Part shown: piece by piece, positions 48,701 through 62,261 of the stretch
How positions within the stretch are numbered: position 1 is the stretch's first letter
How the letters are laid out: the number at the start of each line of letters is the position of its first letter
Assembly: GCF_029227915.1 (NCBI RefSeq)
Contig: NC_079888.1
Span: 24,656,001-24,720,000, forward strand
Reading direction: 5' to 3'
Source: Hydractinia symbiolongicarpus
Taxonomy: Eukaryota; Cnidaria; Hydrozoa; Anthoathecata; Hydractiniidae
Length of the DNA: 64,000 nt
The notes under the pieces: model-generated
What the model was told of the DNA's origin: nothing
Seen by the model: the letters and a program-made list of their open reading frames with translations, nothing else
The model's database searches: none
Position numbers and translations under genes: made by a program

Positions 48701-50601
48701 ACTCATTTCCCGAACGATTTTTTAAATTTTTTTTTCACCACTAAAACGCATAAGACTTGTAGTTTTTAAAAATGTTTTCATTTTTGATGAGACGCTGAAT
48801 AAAAGAAGTTTAATCGCCGGCAAACGAAAACCCGCGATTTCCCGTAAATCCCGGCTTGGCCCGTATAGTCAAAAGTATACAAAGAAAGTACCCAGGGAGT
48901 AAACTCATTTCCCGAACGATTTTTTAAATTACTTTTTCACCACTAAAACGCATGAGACTTGTAGTTTTTAAAAATGTTTTCATTTTTGATGAGACGCTGA
49001 ATAAAAGAAGTTTAATCGCCGGCAAACGAAAACCTGCGATTTCCCGTAAATCCTGGACTCGGCCCGTATAGTCAAAAGTATACAAAGAAAGTACCCAGGG
49101 AGTAAACTCATTTCCCAAACGATTTTTTAAATTATTATTTCACCACTAAAACGCATGAGACTTGTAGTTTTCAAGAATGCTTTCATTTTTGATGAGACGC
49201 TAAATAAAAGCAGTTTAATCGCCGGCAAACGAAAACCCGCAATTTCCCGTAAATTCCGGGATTGGCACGTATAGTCGAATGTATACAAAGAAAGTACCCT
49301 GTGAATAAACTCCTTTCCAGAACGATTTTTTAAATTATTTTTTCACCACTAAAACGCACGAGACTTGTAGTTTTCAAAAATGTTTTCATTTTTGATGAGA
49401 CGCTGAATAAAAGAGGTTTAATTGCCGGCAAACGAAAACCCGCGATTTCCCGTAAATCCCGGGCTTGGCCCGTATAGTCAAAAGTATACAAAGAAAGTAC
49501 CCAGGGAGTAAACTCATTTCCCGAACGATTTTTTATATTATTTTTTTACCACTAAACGCATGAGACTTGTAGTTTTCAAAAATACTTTTATATTTGATGG
49601 GACGCTGAATAAAAGAAGTTTAATCGCCGGCAAACGAAAATCCGTGATTTCCCGTAAATCCCGGACTCGGCCCGTATAGTCAAAAGTATACAAAGAAAGT
49701 ACCCAGGGAGTAAACTCATTTCCCGAACGATTTTTTAAATGATTTTTTCACCACTAAAACGCATGAGACTTGTAGTTTTCAAAAATGTTTTTATTTTTGA
49801 TGAAACGGTTAATGAAAGAAGTTTAATCGCCGGCAAACGAAATCCCGCGTTTTTCCGTAAATCCTGGGCTTGGCCCGTATAGTCGAATGTATACAAAGAA
49901 AGTACCTAGGGAGTAAACTCATTTCCCAAACGATTTTTTAAATTTTTTTTTCACCACTAAAACGCATGAGACTTGTAGTTTTCAAAAATGTTTTCATTTT
50001 TGATGAGACGCTTAATGAAAGAGGTTTAATCGCCGGAAAACGAAAACCCGCGATTTCTCGTAAATCCCGGCTTGGCCCGTATAGTCAAAAGTATACAAAG
50101 AAAGTACCCAGGGAGTAAACTCATTTCCCGAACGATTTTTTAAATTATTTTTTCACCACAAAAACTCATGAGACTTGTAGTTTTCAAAAATGTTTTCATT
50201 TTTGATGAGACGCCGAATAAAAGAAGTTTAATCGCCGGCAAACAAAAACCCGCGATTTCCCGTAAATCCCGGGCTTGGCCCGTATAGTCAAAAGTATACA
50301 AAGAAAGTACCCAGAGAGTAAACTCATTTCCAGAACGATTTTTTAAATTACTTTTTCACCACTAAAACGCATGAGACTTGAAGTTTTTAAAAATGTTTTT
50401 ATTTTTGATGAGACGCTGAATAAAAGAAGTTTAATCGCCGGCAAACGAAAACCTGCGATTTTCCGTAAATCCTGGACTCGGCCAGTATAGTCAAAAGTAT
50501 ACAAAGAAAGTACCCAGGGAGTAAACTCATTTCCCGAACGATTTTTTAAATTATTTTTTCACCACTAAAACCCATGAGACTTGTAGTTTTCAAAAATGTT
50601 T
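45707..50601. repeat. 12-monomer unit (2,433 bp) in tandem, two copies
   Basis: Positions 45707-48139 match 48140-50572 at an offset of 2,433 bp, running to about 50601. R starts at 46525 and 48958 and V at 45714 and 48147. The order is V-W-X-Y-R-S-(Q/P)-G-X-U-V-W. Shared rare variants are TCAAGAATGCTTTC, AATACTTTTATATTTG, GATGAAACG, CTTGAAGTTTTT and CTAAAACCCATGAG. A few differences were noted, such as CGGGATTGG near 49261 against CGGGCTTGG, and ACGGTTAATG near 49807 against ACGCTTAATG. Confidence 0.85.
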
Positions 50602-52213
50602 TTATTTTTGATGAGACGCTTAATGAAAGAGGTTTAATCGCCGGCAAACGAAATCCCGCGTTTTCCCGTAAATCCTGGGCTTGGCCCGTATAGTCAAAAG
50701 TATACAAGGAAAGTACCCAGTGAGTAAACTCATTTCCCTAACGAATTTTTAAATTATTTTTTTACCACTAAAGCCCATGAGACTTGTAGTTTTCAAAAAT
50801 ATTTTCATTTTTGATGAGACGCTAAATAAAAGAAGTTTAATCGCCGGCAAAGGAAAACCTGCGATTTCCCGTAAATCCCGGACTCGGCCCGTATAGTCAA
50901 AAGTATACAAAGAGAGTACCCACGGTGTAAACTAATTTCCCGAACGATTTTTTAAATTATTTTTTCACCACTAAAACGCATGAGACTTGTAGTTTTCAAA
51001 AATGTTTTCATTTTTGATGAGACGCTGAATAAAAAAAATTTAATCGCCTGCAAACAAAAACCTGCGACTTCCCGTAAATCCCGGACTCGGCCCGTATAGT
51101 CAAAAGTATACAAAGAAAGTACCCAGGGAGTAAACTCAGTTCCCAAACGATTTTTTAAATTATTATTTCACCACTAAAGCCCATGAGACTTGTAGTTTTT
51201 AAAAATGTTTTCATTTTAGATGAGACGTTGAATAAAAGAAGTTTAATCGCCGGCAAACGAAAACCCGCGATTTCCCGTAAATCCCGGACTCGGCCCGTAT
51301 AGTCAAAAGTATACAAGGAAAGTACCCAGTGAGTAAACTCATTTCCGGAACGAATTTTTAAATTATTTTTTCACCACTAAAACGCATGAGACTTGTAGTT
51401 TTCAGAAATGTTTTCATTTTTGATGAGACGCTTAATGAAAGTGGTTTAATCGCCGGCAAACGAAAACCCGCGATTTCCCGTAAATCCCGGGCTTGGCCCG
51501 TATAGTCGAATGTATACAAAGAAAGTACCCTGTGAGTAAACTCATTTCCAAAACGATTTTTTAAATTATTTTTCACCACCAAAACGCATGAGATTTCTAG
51601 TTTTCAGAAATGTTTTCATTTTTGATGAGACGCCTAATGAAAGTGGTTTAATCGCCGGCAAACGAAAACCCGCGATTTTTCGTAAATCCCTGGCTTGGCC
51701 CGTATAGTCGAATGTATACAAAGAAAGTACCCTGTGAGTAAACTCATTTCCAAAACGATTTTTTAAATTATCTTTTCACCACTAAAACGCTTGAGACTTG
51801 TAGTTTTCAGAAATGTTTTCATTTTTGATGAGACGCTTAATGAAAGTGGTTTAATCGCCGGCAAACGAAAACCCGCGATTTCCCGTAAATCCCGGGCTTG
51901 GCCCGTATAGTCGAATGTATACAAAGAAAGTACCCTGTGAGTAAACTCATTTCCAAAACGATTTTTTAAATTATTTTTCACCACCAAAACGCATGAGACT
52001 TCTAGTTTTCAAAAATGTTTTCATTTTTGGTAAGACGCTAAATAAAAGAAGTTTAATCGCTGGCAAACGAAAACCCGCTATTTCCCGTAAATCCCGAACT
52101 CGGCCCGTATAGTCGAATGTATACAAAGAAAGTACCCAGTGAGTAAACTCATTTCCCGAACGAATTTTTAAATTATTTTTTCACCACTAAAACGCATGAA
52201 ACTTGTAGTTTTC

Positions 52214-55200
52214 AGAAATGTTTTCATTTTTGATGAGACGCTTAATGAAAGTGGTTTAATCGCCGGCAAACGAAAACCCGCGATTTCCCGTAAATCCCGG
52301 GCTTGGCCCGTATAGTCGAATGTATACAAAGAAAGTACCCTGTGAGTAAACTCATTTCCAAAACGATTTTTTAAATTATTGTTTTACCACTAAAACGCTT
52401 GAGACTTGTAGTTTTCAAAAATGTTTTCATTTTTGATGAGACGCTGTATAAAAGAAGTTTAATCGCCGGCAAACGAAAACCCGAGATTTCTCGAAAATCC
52501 CGGACTCGGCCCGTATAGTCAAAAGTATACAAGGAAAATACCCAGAGAGTAAACTCATTTCCCGAGCGAATTTTTAAATTATTTTTTCACCACAAAAACG
52601 CATGAGACTTGTAGTTTTCAGAAATGTTTTCATTTTTGATGAGACGCTTAATGAAAGTGGTTTAATCGCCGGCAAACGAAAACCCGCGATTTCCCGTAAA
52701 TCCCGGGCTTGGCCCGTATAGTCGAATGTATACAAAGAAAGTACCCTGTGAGTAAACTCATTTCCAAAACGATTTTTTAAATTATCTTTTCACCACTAAA
52801 ACGCTTGAGACTTGTAGTTTTCAAAAATGTTTTCATTTTTGGTGACACGCTAAATAAAAGAAGTTTAATCGCCGGCAAACGAAAACCCGCCATTTCCCGT
52901 AAACCCCGGACTCGGCCCGCATAGTCAAAAGTATACAAAAAAGTGCCCAGGGTGTAAACTCATTTCCCGAACGATTTTTTAAATTATTATTTCACCACTA
53001 AAGCCCATGACACTTGTAGTATTTAAAAATATTTTCATTTTTGATGAGATGCTGAATAAAAGAAGTTTAATCGCCGGCAAACGAAAACCCGCGACTTCCC
53101 GTAAATCCCGGACTCGGCCCGTATAGTCAAAAGTATACAAAGAAAGTACCCAGGGAGTAAACTCATTTCCCGAACGATTTTTTAAATTATTTTTTCACCA
53201 CTAAAACGCATGAGACTTGTAGTTTTCAAAAATGTTTTCATTTTTGATGAGACGCTGAATAAAAGAAGTTTAATCGCCGGAAAACGAAAACCCGCGATTT
53301 CTCGTAAATCCCGGCTTGGCCCGTATAGTCAAAAGTATACAAAAAAGTACCCAGGGAGTAAACTCATTTCCCGAACGACTTTTAAAATTACTTTTTCACC
53401 ACTAAAACGCATGAGACTTGTAGTTTTTACAAATGTTTTCATTTTTGATGAGACGCTGAATAAAAGAGGTTTAATCGCCGGCTAACGAAAACCTGCGATT
53501 TCCCGTAAATCCCGGACCCGGCCCGTATAGTCAAAAGTATACAAGGAAAGTACCCAGGGTGTAAACTCATTTCCCGAACGATTTTTTAAATTATTTTTTC
53601 ACCACTAAAACGCATGAGACTTGTAGTTTTCAAAAATGTTTTCGTTTTTGATGAGACGCTGAATAAAAGAAGTTTAATCGCAGGTAAAAGAAACCCCGCG
53701 ATTTCCCGTAAATCCCGTACTCGGCCCGTATAGTCAAAAGTATACAAAGAAAGTACCCAGGGAGTAAACTCCTTTCCCAAACGATTTTTTAAATTATTAT
53801 TTCACCACTAAAGCCCATGAGACTTGTAGTTTTTAAAAATGTTTTCATTTTTGATGAGACGCTGAATAAAAGAAGTTTAATCGCCGGCAAACGAAAACCC
53901 GCAATTTCCCGTAAATCCCGGTCTCGGCCCGTATAGTCAAAAGTATACAAGGAAAGTACCCAGTGAGTAAACTCATTTCCCTAACGAATTTTTAAATTAT
54001 TTTTTTACCACTAAAGCCCATGAGACTTGCAGTTTTCAAAAATATTTTCATTTTTGATGAGACGCTAAATAAAAGAAGTTTAATCGCCGGCAAAGGAAAA
54101 CCTGCGATTTCCCGTAAATCCCGGACTCGGCCCGTATAGTCAAAAGTATACAAAGAGAGTACCCACGGTGTAAACTAATTTCCCGAACGATTTTTTAAAT
54201 TATCTTTTCACCACTAAAACGCTTGAGACTTGTAGTTTTCAAAAATGTTTTCATTTTTGGTGACACGCTAAATAAAAGAAGTTTAATCGCCGGCAAACGA
54301 AAACCCGCCATTTCCCGTAAACCCCGGACTCGGCCCGCATAGTCAAAAGTATACAAAAAAGTACCCAGGGTGTAAACTCATTTCCCGAACGATTTTTTAA
54401 ATTATTATTTCACCACTAAAGCCCATGACACTTGTAGTATTTAAAAATATTTTCATTTTTGATGAGATGCTGAATAAAAGAAGTTTAATCGCCGGCAAAC
54501 GAAAACCCGCGACTTCCCGTAAATCCCGGACTCGGCCCGTATAGTCAAAAGTATACAAAGAAAGTACCCAGGGAGTAAACTCATTTCCCGAACGATTTTT
54601 TAAATTATTTTTTCACCACTAAAACGCATGAGACTTGTAGTTTTCAAAAATGTTTTCATTTTTGATGAGACGCTTAATGAAAGTGGTTTAATCGCCGGCA
54701 AACGAAAACCCGCGATTTCCCGTAAATCCCGGGCTTGGCCCGTATAGTCGAATGTATACAAAGAAAGTACCCTGTGAGTAAACTCATTTCCAAAACGATT
54801 TTTTAAATTATTGTTTTACCACTAAAACGCTTGAGACTTGTAGTTTTCAAAAATGTTTTCATTTTTGATGAGACGCTGTATAAAAGAAGTTTAATCGCCG
54901 GCAAACGAAAACCCGAGATTTCTCGAAAATCCCGGACTCGGCCCGTATAGTCAAAAGTATACAAGGAAAATACCCAGAGAGTAAACTCATTTCCCGAGCG
55001 AATTTTTAAATTATTTTTTCACCACAAAAACGCATGAGACTTGTAGTTTTCAGAAATGTTTTCATTTTTGATGAGACGCTTAATGAAAGTGGTTTAATCG
55101 CCGGCAAACGAAAACCCGCGATTTCCCGTAAATCCCGGGCTTGGCCCGTATAGTCGAATGTATACAAAGAAAGTACCCTGTGAGTAAACTCATTTCCAAA

Positions 55201-55852
55201 ACGATTTTTTAAATTATCTTTTCACCACTAAAACGCTTGAGACTTGTAGTTTTCAAAAATGTTTTCATTTTTGGTGACACGCTAAATAAAAGAAGTTTAA
55301 TCGCCGGCAAACGAAAACCCGCCATTTCCCGTAAACCCCGGACTCGGCCCGCATAGTCAAAAGTATACAAAAAAGTGCCCAGGGTGTAAACTCATTTCCC
55401 GAACGATTTTTTAAATTATTATTTCACCACTAAAGCCCATGACACTTGTAGTATTTAAAAATATTTTCATTTTTGATGAGATACTGAATAAAAGAAGTTT
55501 AATCGCCGGCAAACGAAAACCCGCGACTTCCCGTAAATCCCGGACTCGGCCCGTATAGTCAAAAGTATACAAAGAAAGTACCCAGGGAGTAAACTCATTT
55601 CCCGAACGATTTTTTAAATTATTTTTTCACCACTAAAACGCATGAGACTTGTAGTTTTCAAAAATGTTTTCATTTTTGATGAGACGCTGAATAAAAGAAG
55701 TTTAATCGCCGGAAAACGAAAACCCGCGATTTCTCGTAAATCCCGGCTTGGCCCGTATAGTCAAAAGTATACAAAAAAGTACCCAGGGAGTAAACTCATT
55801 TCCCGAACGACTTTTAAAATTACTTTTTCACCACTAAAACGCATGAGACTTG
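52214..55852. repeat. Displaced block copies: 12-monomer (2,432 bp) spacing
   Basis: About 52214-53420 is repeated at about 54646-55852, an offset of 2,432 bp. It covers c-type, a CGAGATTTCTCG monomer, c-type, d-type, e-type and the monomer carrying GCCGGAAAACG. In addition about 52461-54672 is related to about 56108-58319 at an offset of 3,647 bp (18 monomers), with more differences, for example GCAGGTAAAAG near 53680 against CCCCGGTAAACG near 57327. So the 16-mer that follows was assembled from pieces already present here. Confidence 0.65.
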
Positions 55853-58800
55853 TAGTTTTCAAAAATGTTTTCATTTTTGATGAGACGCTTAATAAAAGTG
55901 GTTTAATCGCCGGCAAACGAAAACCCGCGATTTCCCGTAAATCCCGGGCTTGGCCCGTATAGTCGAATGTATACAAAGAAAGTACCCTGTGAGTAAACTC
56001 ATTTCCAAAACGATTTTTTAAATTATCTTTTCACCACTAAAACGCTTGAGACTTGTAGTTTTCAAAAATGTTTTCATTTTTGGTGACACGCTAAATAAAA
56101 GAAGTTTAATCGCCGGCAAACGAAAACCCGAGATTTCTCGAAAATCCCGGACTCGGCCCGTATAGTCAAAAGTATACAAGGAAAATACCCAGAGAGTAAA
56201 CTCATTTCCCGAGCGAATTTTTAAATTATTTTTTCACCACAAAAACGCATGAGACTTGTAGTTTTCAGAAATGTTTTCATTTTTGATGAGACGCTTAATG
56301 AAAGTGGTTTAATCGCCGGCAAACGAAAACCCGCGATTTCCCGTAAATCCCGGGCTTGGCCCGTATAGTCGAATGTATACAAAGAAAGTACCCTGTGAGT
56401 AAACTCATTTCCAAAACGATTTTTTAAATTATCTTTTCACCACTAAAACGCTTGAGACTTGTAGTTTTCAAAAATGTTTTCATTTTTGGTGACACGCTAA
56501 ATAAAAGAAGTTTAATCGCCGGCAAACGAAAACCCGCCATTTCCCGTAAACCCCGGACTCGGCCCGCATAGTCAAAAGTATACAAAAAAGTGCCCAGGGT
56601 GTAAACTCATTTCCCGAACGATTTTTTAAATTATTATTTCACCACTAAAGCCCATGACACTTGTAGTATTTAAAAATATTTTCATTTTTGATGAGATGCT
56701 GAATAAAAGAAGTTTAATCGCCGGCAAACGAAAACCCGCGACTTCCCGTAAATCCCGGACTCGGCCCGTATAGTCAAAAGTATACAAAGAAAGTACCCAG
56801 GGAGTAAACTCATTTCCCGAACGATTTTTTAAATTATTTTTTCACCACTAAAACGCATGAGACTTGTAGTTTTCAAAAATGTTTTCATTTTTGATGAGAC
56901 GCTGAATAAAAGAAGTTTAATCGCCGGAAAACGAAAACCCGCGATTTCTCGTAAATCCCGGCTTGGCCCGTATAGTCAAAAGTATACAAAAAAGTACCCA
57001 GGGAGTAAACTCATTTCCCGAACGACTTTTAAAATTACTTTTTCACCACTAAAACGCATGAGACTTGTAGTTTTTACAAATGTTTTCATTTTTGATGAGA
57101 CGCTGAATAAAAGAGGTTTAATCGCCGGCTAACGAAAACCTGCGATTTCCCGTAAATCCCGGACCCGGCCCGTATAGTCAAAAGTATACAAGGAAAGTAC
57201 CCAGGGTGTAAACTCATTTCCCGAACGATTTTTTAAATTATTTTTTCACCACTAAAACGCATGAGACTTGTAGTTTTCAAAAATGTTTTCGTTTTTGATG
57301 AGACGCTGAATAAAAGAAGTTTAATCCCCGGTAAACGAAACCCCGCGATTTCCCGTAAATCCCGTACTCGGCCCGTATAGTCAAAAGTATACAAAGAAAG
57401 TACCCAGGGAGTAAACTCATTTCCCAAACGATTTTTTAAAAATTATTATTTCACCACTAAAGCCCATGAGACTTGTAGTTTTTAAAAATGTTTTCATTTT
57501 TGATGAGACGCTGAATAAAAGAAGTTTAATCGCCGGCAAACGAAAACCCGCAATTTCCCGTAAATCCCGGTCTCGGCCCGTATAGTCAAAAGTATACAAG
57601 GAAAGTACCCAGTGAGTAAACTCATTTCCCTAACGAATTTTTAAATTATTTTTTTACCACTAAAGCCCATGAGACTTGTAGTTTTCAAAAATATTTTCAT
57701 TTTTGATGAGACGCTAAATAAAAGAAGTTTAATCGCCGGCAAAGGAAAACCTGCGATTTCTCGTAAATCCCGGACTCGGCCCGTATAGTCAAAAGTATAC
57801 AAAGAGAGTACCCACGGTGTAAACTAATTTCCCGAACGATTTTTTAAATTATCTTTTCACCACTAAAACGCTTGAGACTTGTAGTTTTCAAAAATGTTTT
57901 CATTTTTGGTGACACGCTAAATAAAAGAAGTTTAATCGCCGGCAAACGAAAACCCGCCATTTCCCGTAAACCCCGGACTCGGCCCGCATAGTCAAAAGTA
58001 TACAAAAAAGTACCCAGGGTGTAAACTCATTTCCCGAACGATTTTTTAAATTATTATTTCACCACTAAAGCCCATGACACTTGTAGTATTTAAAAATATT
58101 TTCATTTTTGATGAGATGCTGAATAAAAGAAGTTTAATCGCCGGCAAACGAAAACCCGCGACTTCCCGTAAATCCCGGACTCGGCCCGTATAGTCAAAAG
58201 TATACAAAGAAAGTACCCAGGGAGTAAACTCATTTCCCGAACGATTTTTTAAATTATTTTTTCACCACTAAAACGCATGAGACTTGTAGTTTTCAAAAAT
58301 GTTTTCATTTTTGATGAGACGCTGAATAAAAGAAGTTTAATCGCCGGAAAACGAAAACCCGCGATTTCTCGTAAATCCCGGCTTGGCCCGTATAGTCAAA
58401 AGTATACAAAAAAATACCCAGGGAGTAAACTCATTTCCCGAACGATTTTTTAAATTATTTTTCCACCACAAAAACTCATGAGACTTGTAGTTTTCAAAAA
58501 TGTTTTCATTTTTGATGAGACGCTGAATAAAAGAAGTTTAATCGCCAGCAAACAAAAACCCGCGATTTCCCGAAAATCCCGGGCTTGGCCCGTATAGTCA
58601 AAAGTATACAAAGAAAGTACCCAGAGAGTAAACTCATTTCCAGAACGATTTTTTAAATTACTTTTTCACCACTAAAACGCATGAGACTTGCAGTTTTTAA
58701 ATTTGTTTTCATTTTTGATGAGACGCTGAATAAAAGAAGTTTAATCGCCGGCAAACGAAAACCTGCGATTTTCCGTAAATCCTGGACTCGGCCAGTATAG

Positions 58801-61800
58801 TCAAAAGTATACAAAGAAAGTACCCAGGGAGTAAACTCATTTCCCAAACGATTTTTTAAATTATTATTTCACAACTAAAGCGCATGAGACTTGTAGTTTT
58901 CAGGAATGTTTTCATTTTTGATGAGACGCTGAATAAAAGCAGTTTAATCGCCGGCAAACGAAAACCTGCGATTTCCCGTAAATCCCGGACTCGGCCCGTA
59001 TAGTCAAAAGTATACAAAAAAGTACCCAGGGAGTAAACTCATTTCCCGAACGACTTTTAAAATTACTTTTTCACCACTAAAACGCATGAGACTTGTAGTT
59101 TTCAAAAATGTTTTCATTTTTGATGAGACGCTTAATAAAAGTGGTTTAATCGCCGGCAAACGAAAACCCGCGATTTCCCGTAAATCCCGGGCTTGGCCCG
59201 TATAGTCGAATGTATACAAAGAAAGTACCCTGTGAGTAAACTCATTTCCAAAACGATTTTTTAAATTATCTTTTCACCACTAAAACGCTTGAGACTTGTA
59301 GTTTTCAAAAATGTTTTCATTTTTGGTGACACGCTAAATAAAAGAAGTTTAATCGCCGGCAAACGAAAACCCGAGATTTCTCGAAAATCCCGGACTCGGC
59401 CCGTATAGTCAAAAGTATACAAGGAAAATACCCAGAGAGTAAACTCATTTCCCGAGCGAATTTTTAAATTATTTTTTCACCACAAAAACGCATGAGACTT
59501 GTAGTTTTCAGAAATGTTTTCATTTTTGATGAGACGCTTAATGAAAGTGGTTTAATCGCCGGCAAACGAAAACCCGCGATTTCCCGTAAATCCCGGGCTT
59601 GGCCCGTATAGTCGAATGTATACAAAGAAAGTACCCTGTGAGTAAACTCATTTCCAAAACGATTTTTTAAATTATCTTTTCACCACTAAAACGCTTGAGA
59701 CTTGTAGTTTTCAAAAATGTTTTCATTTTTGGTGACACGCTAAATAAAAGAAGTTTAATCGCCGGCAAACGAAAACCCGCCATTTCCCGTAAACCCCGGA
59801 CTCGGCCCGCATAGTCAAAAGTATACAAAAAAGTGCCCAGGGTGTAAACTCATTTCCCGAACGATTTTTTAAATTATTATTTCACCACTAAAGCCCATGA
59901 CACTTGTAGTATTTAAAAATATTTTCATTTTTGATGAGATGCTGAATAAAAGAAGTTTAATCGCCGGCAAACGAAAACCCGCGACTTCCCGTAAATCCCG
60001 GACTCGGCCCGTATAGTCAAAAGTATACAAAGAAAGTACCCAGGGAGTAAACTCATTTCCCGAACGATTTTTTAAATTATTTTTTCACCACTAAAACGCA
60101 TGAGACTTGTAGTTTTCAAAAATGTTTTCATTTTTGATGAGACGCTGAATAAAAGAAGTTTAATCGCCGGAAAACGAAAACCCGCGATTTCTCGTAAATC
60201 CCGGCTTGGCCCGTATAGTCAAAAGTATACAAAAAAGTACCCAGGGAGTAAACTCATTTCCCGAACGACTTTTAAAATTACTTTTTCACCACTAAAACGC
60301 ATGAGACTTGTAGTTTTTACAAATGTTTTCATTTTTGATGAGACGCTGAATAAAAGAGGTTTAATCGCCGGCTAACGAAAACCTGCGATTTCCCGTAAAT
60401 CCCGGACCCGGCCCGTATAGTCAAAAGTATACAAGGAAAGTACCCAGGGTGTAAACTCATTTCCCGAACGATTTTTTAAATTATTTTTTCACCACTAAAA
60501 CGCATGAGACTTGTAGTTTTCAAAAATGTTTTCGTTTTTGATGAGACGCTGAATAAAAGAAGTTTAATCCCCGGTAAACGAAACCCCGCGATTTCCCGTA
60601 AATCCCGTACTCGGCCCGTATAGTCAAAAGTATACAAAGAAAGTACCCAGGGAGTAAACTCATTTCCCAAACGATTTTTTAAAAATTATTATTTCACCAC
60701 TAAAGCCCATGAGACTTGTAGTTTTTAAAAATGTTTTCATTTTTGATGAGACGCTGAATAAAAGAAGTTTAATCGCCGGCAAACGAAAACCCGCAATTTC
60801 CCGTAAATCCCGGTCTCGGCCCGTATAGTCAAAAGTATACAAGGAAAGTACCCAGTGAGTAAACTCATTTCCCTAACGAATTTTTAAATTATTTTTTTAC
60901 CACTAAAGCCCATGAGACTTGTAGTTTTCAAAAATATTTTCATTTTTGATGAGACGCTAAATAAAAGAAGTTTAATCGCCGGCAAAGGAAAACCTGCGAT
61001 TTCTCGTAAATCCCGGACTCGGCCCGTATAGTCAAAAGTATACAAAGAGAGTACCCACGGTGTAAACTAATTTCCCGAACGATTTTTTAAATTATCTTTT
61101 CACCACTAAAACGCTTGAGACTTGTAGTTTTCAAAAATGTTTTCATTTTTGGTGACACGCTAAATAAAAGAAGTTTAATCGCCGGCAAACGAAAACCCGC
61201 CATTTCCCGTAAACCCCGGACTCGGCCCGCATAGTCAAAAGTATACAAAAAAGTACCCAGGGTGTAAACTCATTTCCCGAACGATTTTTTAAATTATTAT
61301 TTCACCACTAAAGCCCATGACACTTGTAGTATTTAAAAATATTTTCATTTTTGATGAGATGCTGAATAAAAGAAGTTTAATCGCCGGCAAACGAAAACCC
61401 GCGACTTCCCGTAAATCCCGGACTCGGCCCGTATAGTCAAAAGTATACAAAGAAAGTACCCAGGGAGTAAACTCATTTCCCGAACGATTTTTTAAATTAT
61501 TTTTTCACCACTAAAACGCATGAGACTTGTAGTTTTCAAAAATGTTTTCATTTTTGATGAGACGCTGAATAAAAGAAGTTTAATCGCCGGAAAACGAAAA
61601 CCCGCGATTTCTCGTAAATCCCGGCTTGGCCCGTATAGTCAAAAGTATACAAAAAAATACCCAGGGAGTAAACTCATTTCCCGAACGATTTTTTAAATTA
61701 TTTTTCCACCACAAAAACTCATGAGACTTGTAGTTTTCAAAAATGTTTTCATTTTTGATGAGACGCTGAATAAAAGAAGTTTAATCGCCAGCAAACAAAA

Positions 61801-62261
61801 ACCCGCGATTTCCCGAAAATCCCGGGCTTGGCCCGTATAGTCAAAAGTATACAAAGAAAGTACCCAGAGAGTAAACTCATTTCCAGAACGATTTTTTAAA
61901 TTACTTTTTCACCACTAAAACGCATGAGACTTGCAGTTTTTAAATTTGTTTTCATTTTTGATGAGACGCTGAATAAAAGAAGTTTAATCGCCGGCAAACG
62001 AAAACCTGCGATTTTCCGTAAATCCTGGACTCGGCCAGTATAGTCAAAAGTATACAAAGAAAGTACCCAGGGAGTAAACTCATTTCCCAAACGATTTTTT
62101 AAATTATTATTTCACAACTAAAGCGCATGAGACTTGTAGTTTTCAGGAATGTTTTCATTTTTGATGAGACGCTGAATAAAAGCAGTTTAATCGCCGGCAA
62201 ACGAAAACCTGCGATTTCCCGTAAATCCCGGACTCGGCCCGTATAGTCAAAAGTATACAAA
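55750..62261. repeat. 16-monomer unit (3,243 bp) in tandem, two copies
   Basis: Positions 55750-58992 match 58993-62235 at a constant offset of 3,243 bp, and the match runs to 62261. I noticed no difference in the parts I compared. Shared rare variants include AAAAAATACCCAGG (near 58406 and 61649), GCAGTTTTTAAATTTG (near 58690 and 61933), TTTCACAACTAAAGCGC, TTCAGGAATG, and the 2-base insertion TTTTTTAAAAATTATT (near 57431 and 60674). The left border is the CTTGGCCCG/CTCGGCCCG difference at 55749 and 58992. It is the largest unit in the window and probably the most recent large duplication. Confidence 0.88.

Larger units (their letters stand above)
29704..50700. repeat. Domain C: types U, V, W, X, Y with R, S, Q, P, G
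   Basis: Diagnostic marks are as follows. U: GCTTAATGAAAGAGG with GCCGGAAAACG and TTTCTCGTAAATC. V: CCACAAAAACTCATGAGA just before it, GGCAAACAAAAACC and CAGAGAG. W: GATTTTCCGTAAATC with GGCCAGTATAG. X: GTTTTTATTTTTG with GAAATCCCGCGTTTTCCC. Y: TAAATCCCGGCTTGG with a short tail. From 33353 the order read by eye is R S Q P G X Y R S Q P G U V G X U V W X Y V W X Y R S Q W X U V W U V W X Y R X U V W X Y R S Q P G X U (V/R) S Q W (X/S) Q W X U V W X Y R S (Q/P) G X U V W V W X Y R S (Q/P) G X U V W X. These fit a cyclic parent R-S-Q-P-G-X-U-V-W-X-Y, an inference, since it is never seen uninterrupted. Confidence 0.75.

Noticed and set aside
53210-60375. Plus-strand open frames of 91-106 codons at 53210, 55642, 56857 and 60100, which contain an internal peptide repeat
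   Set aside because: The peptide repeat is two adjacent monomers kept in phase by an indel. It is the same chance effect as the other frames, copied with the 16-monomer unit.
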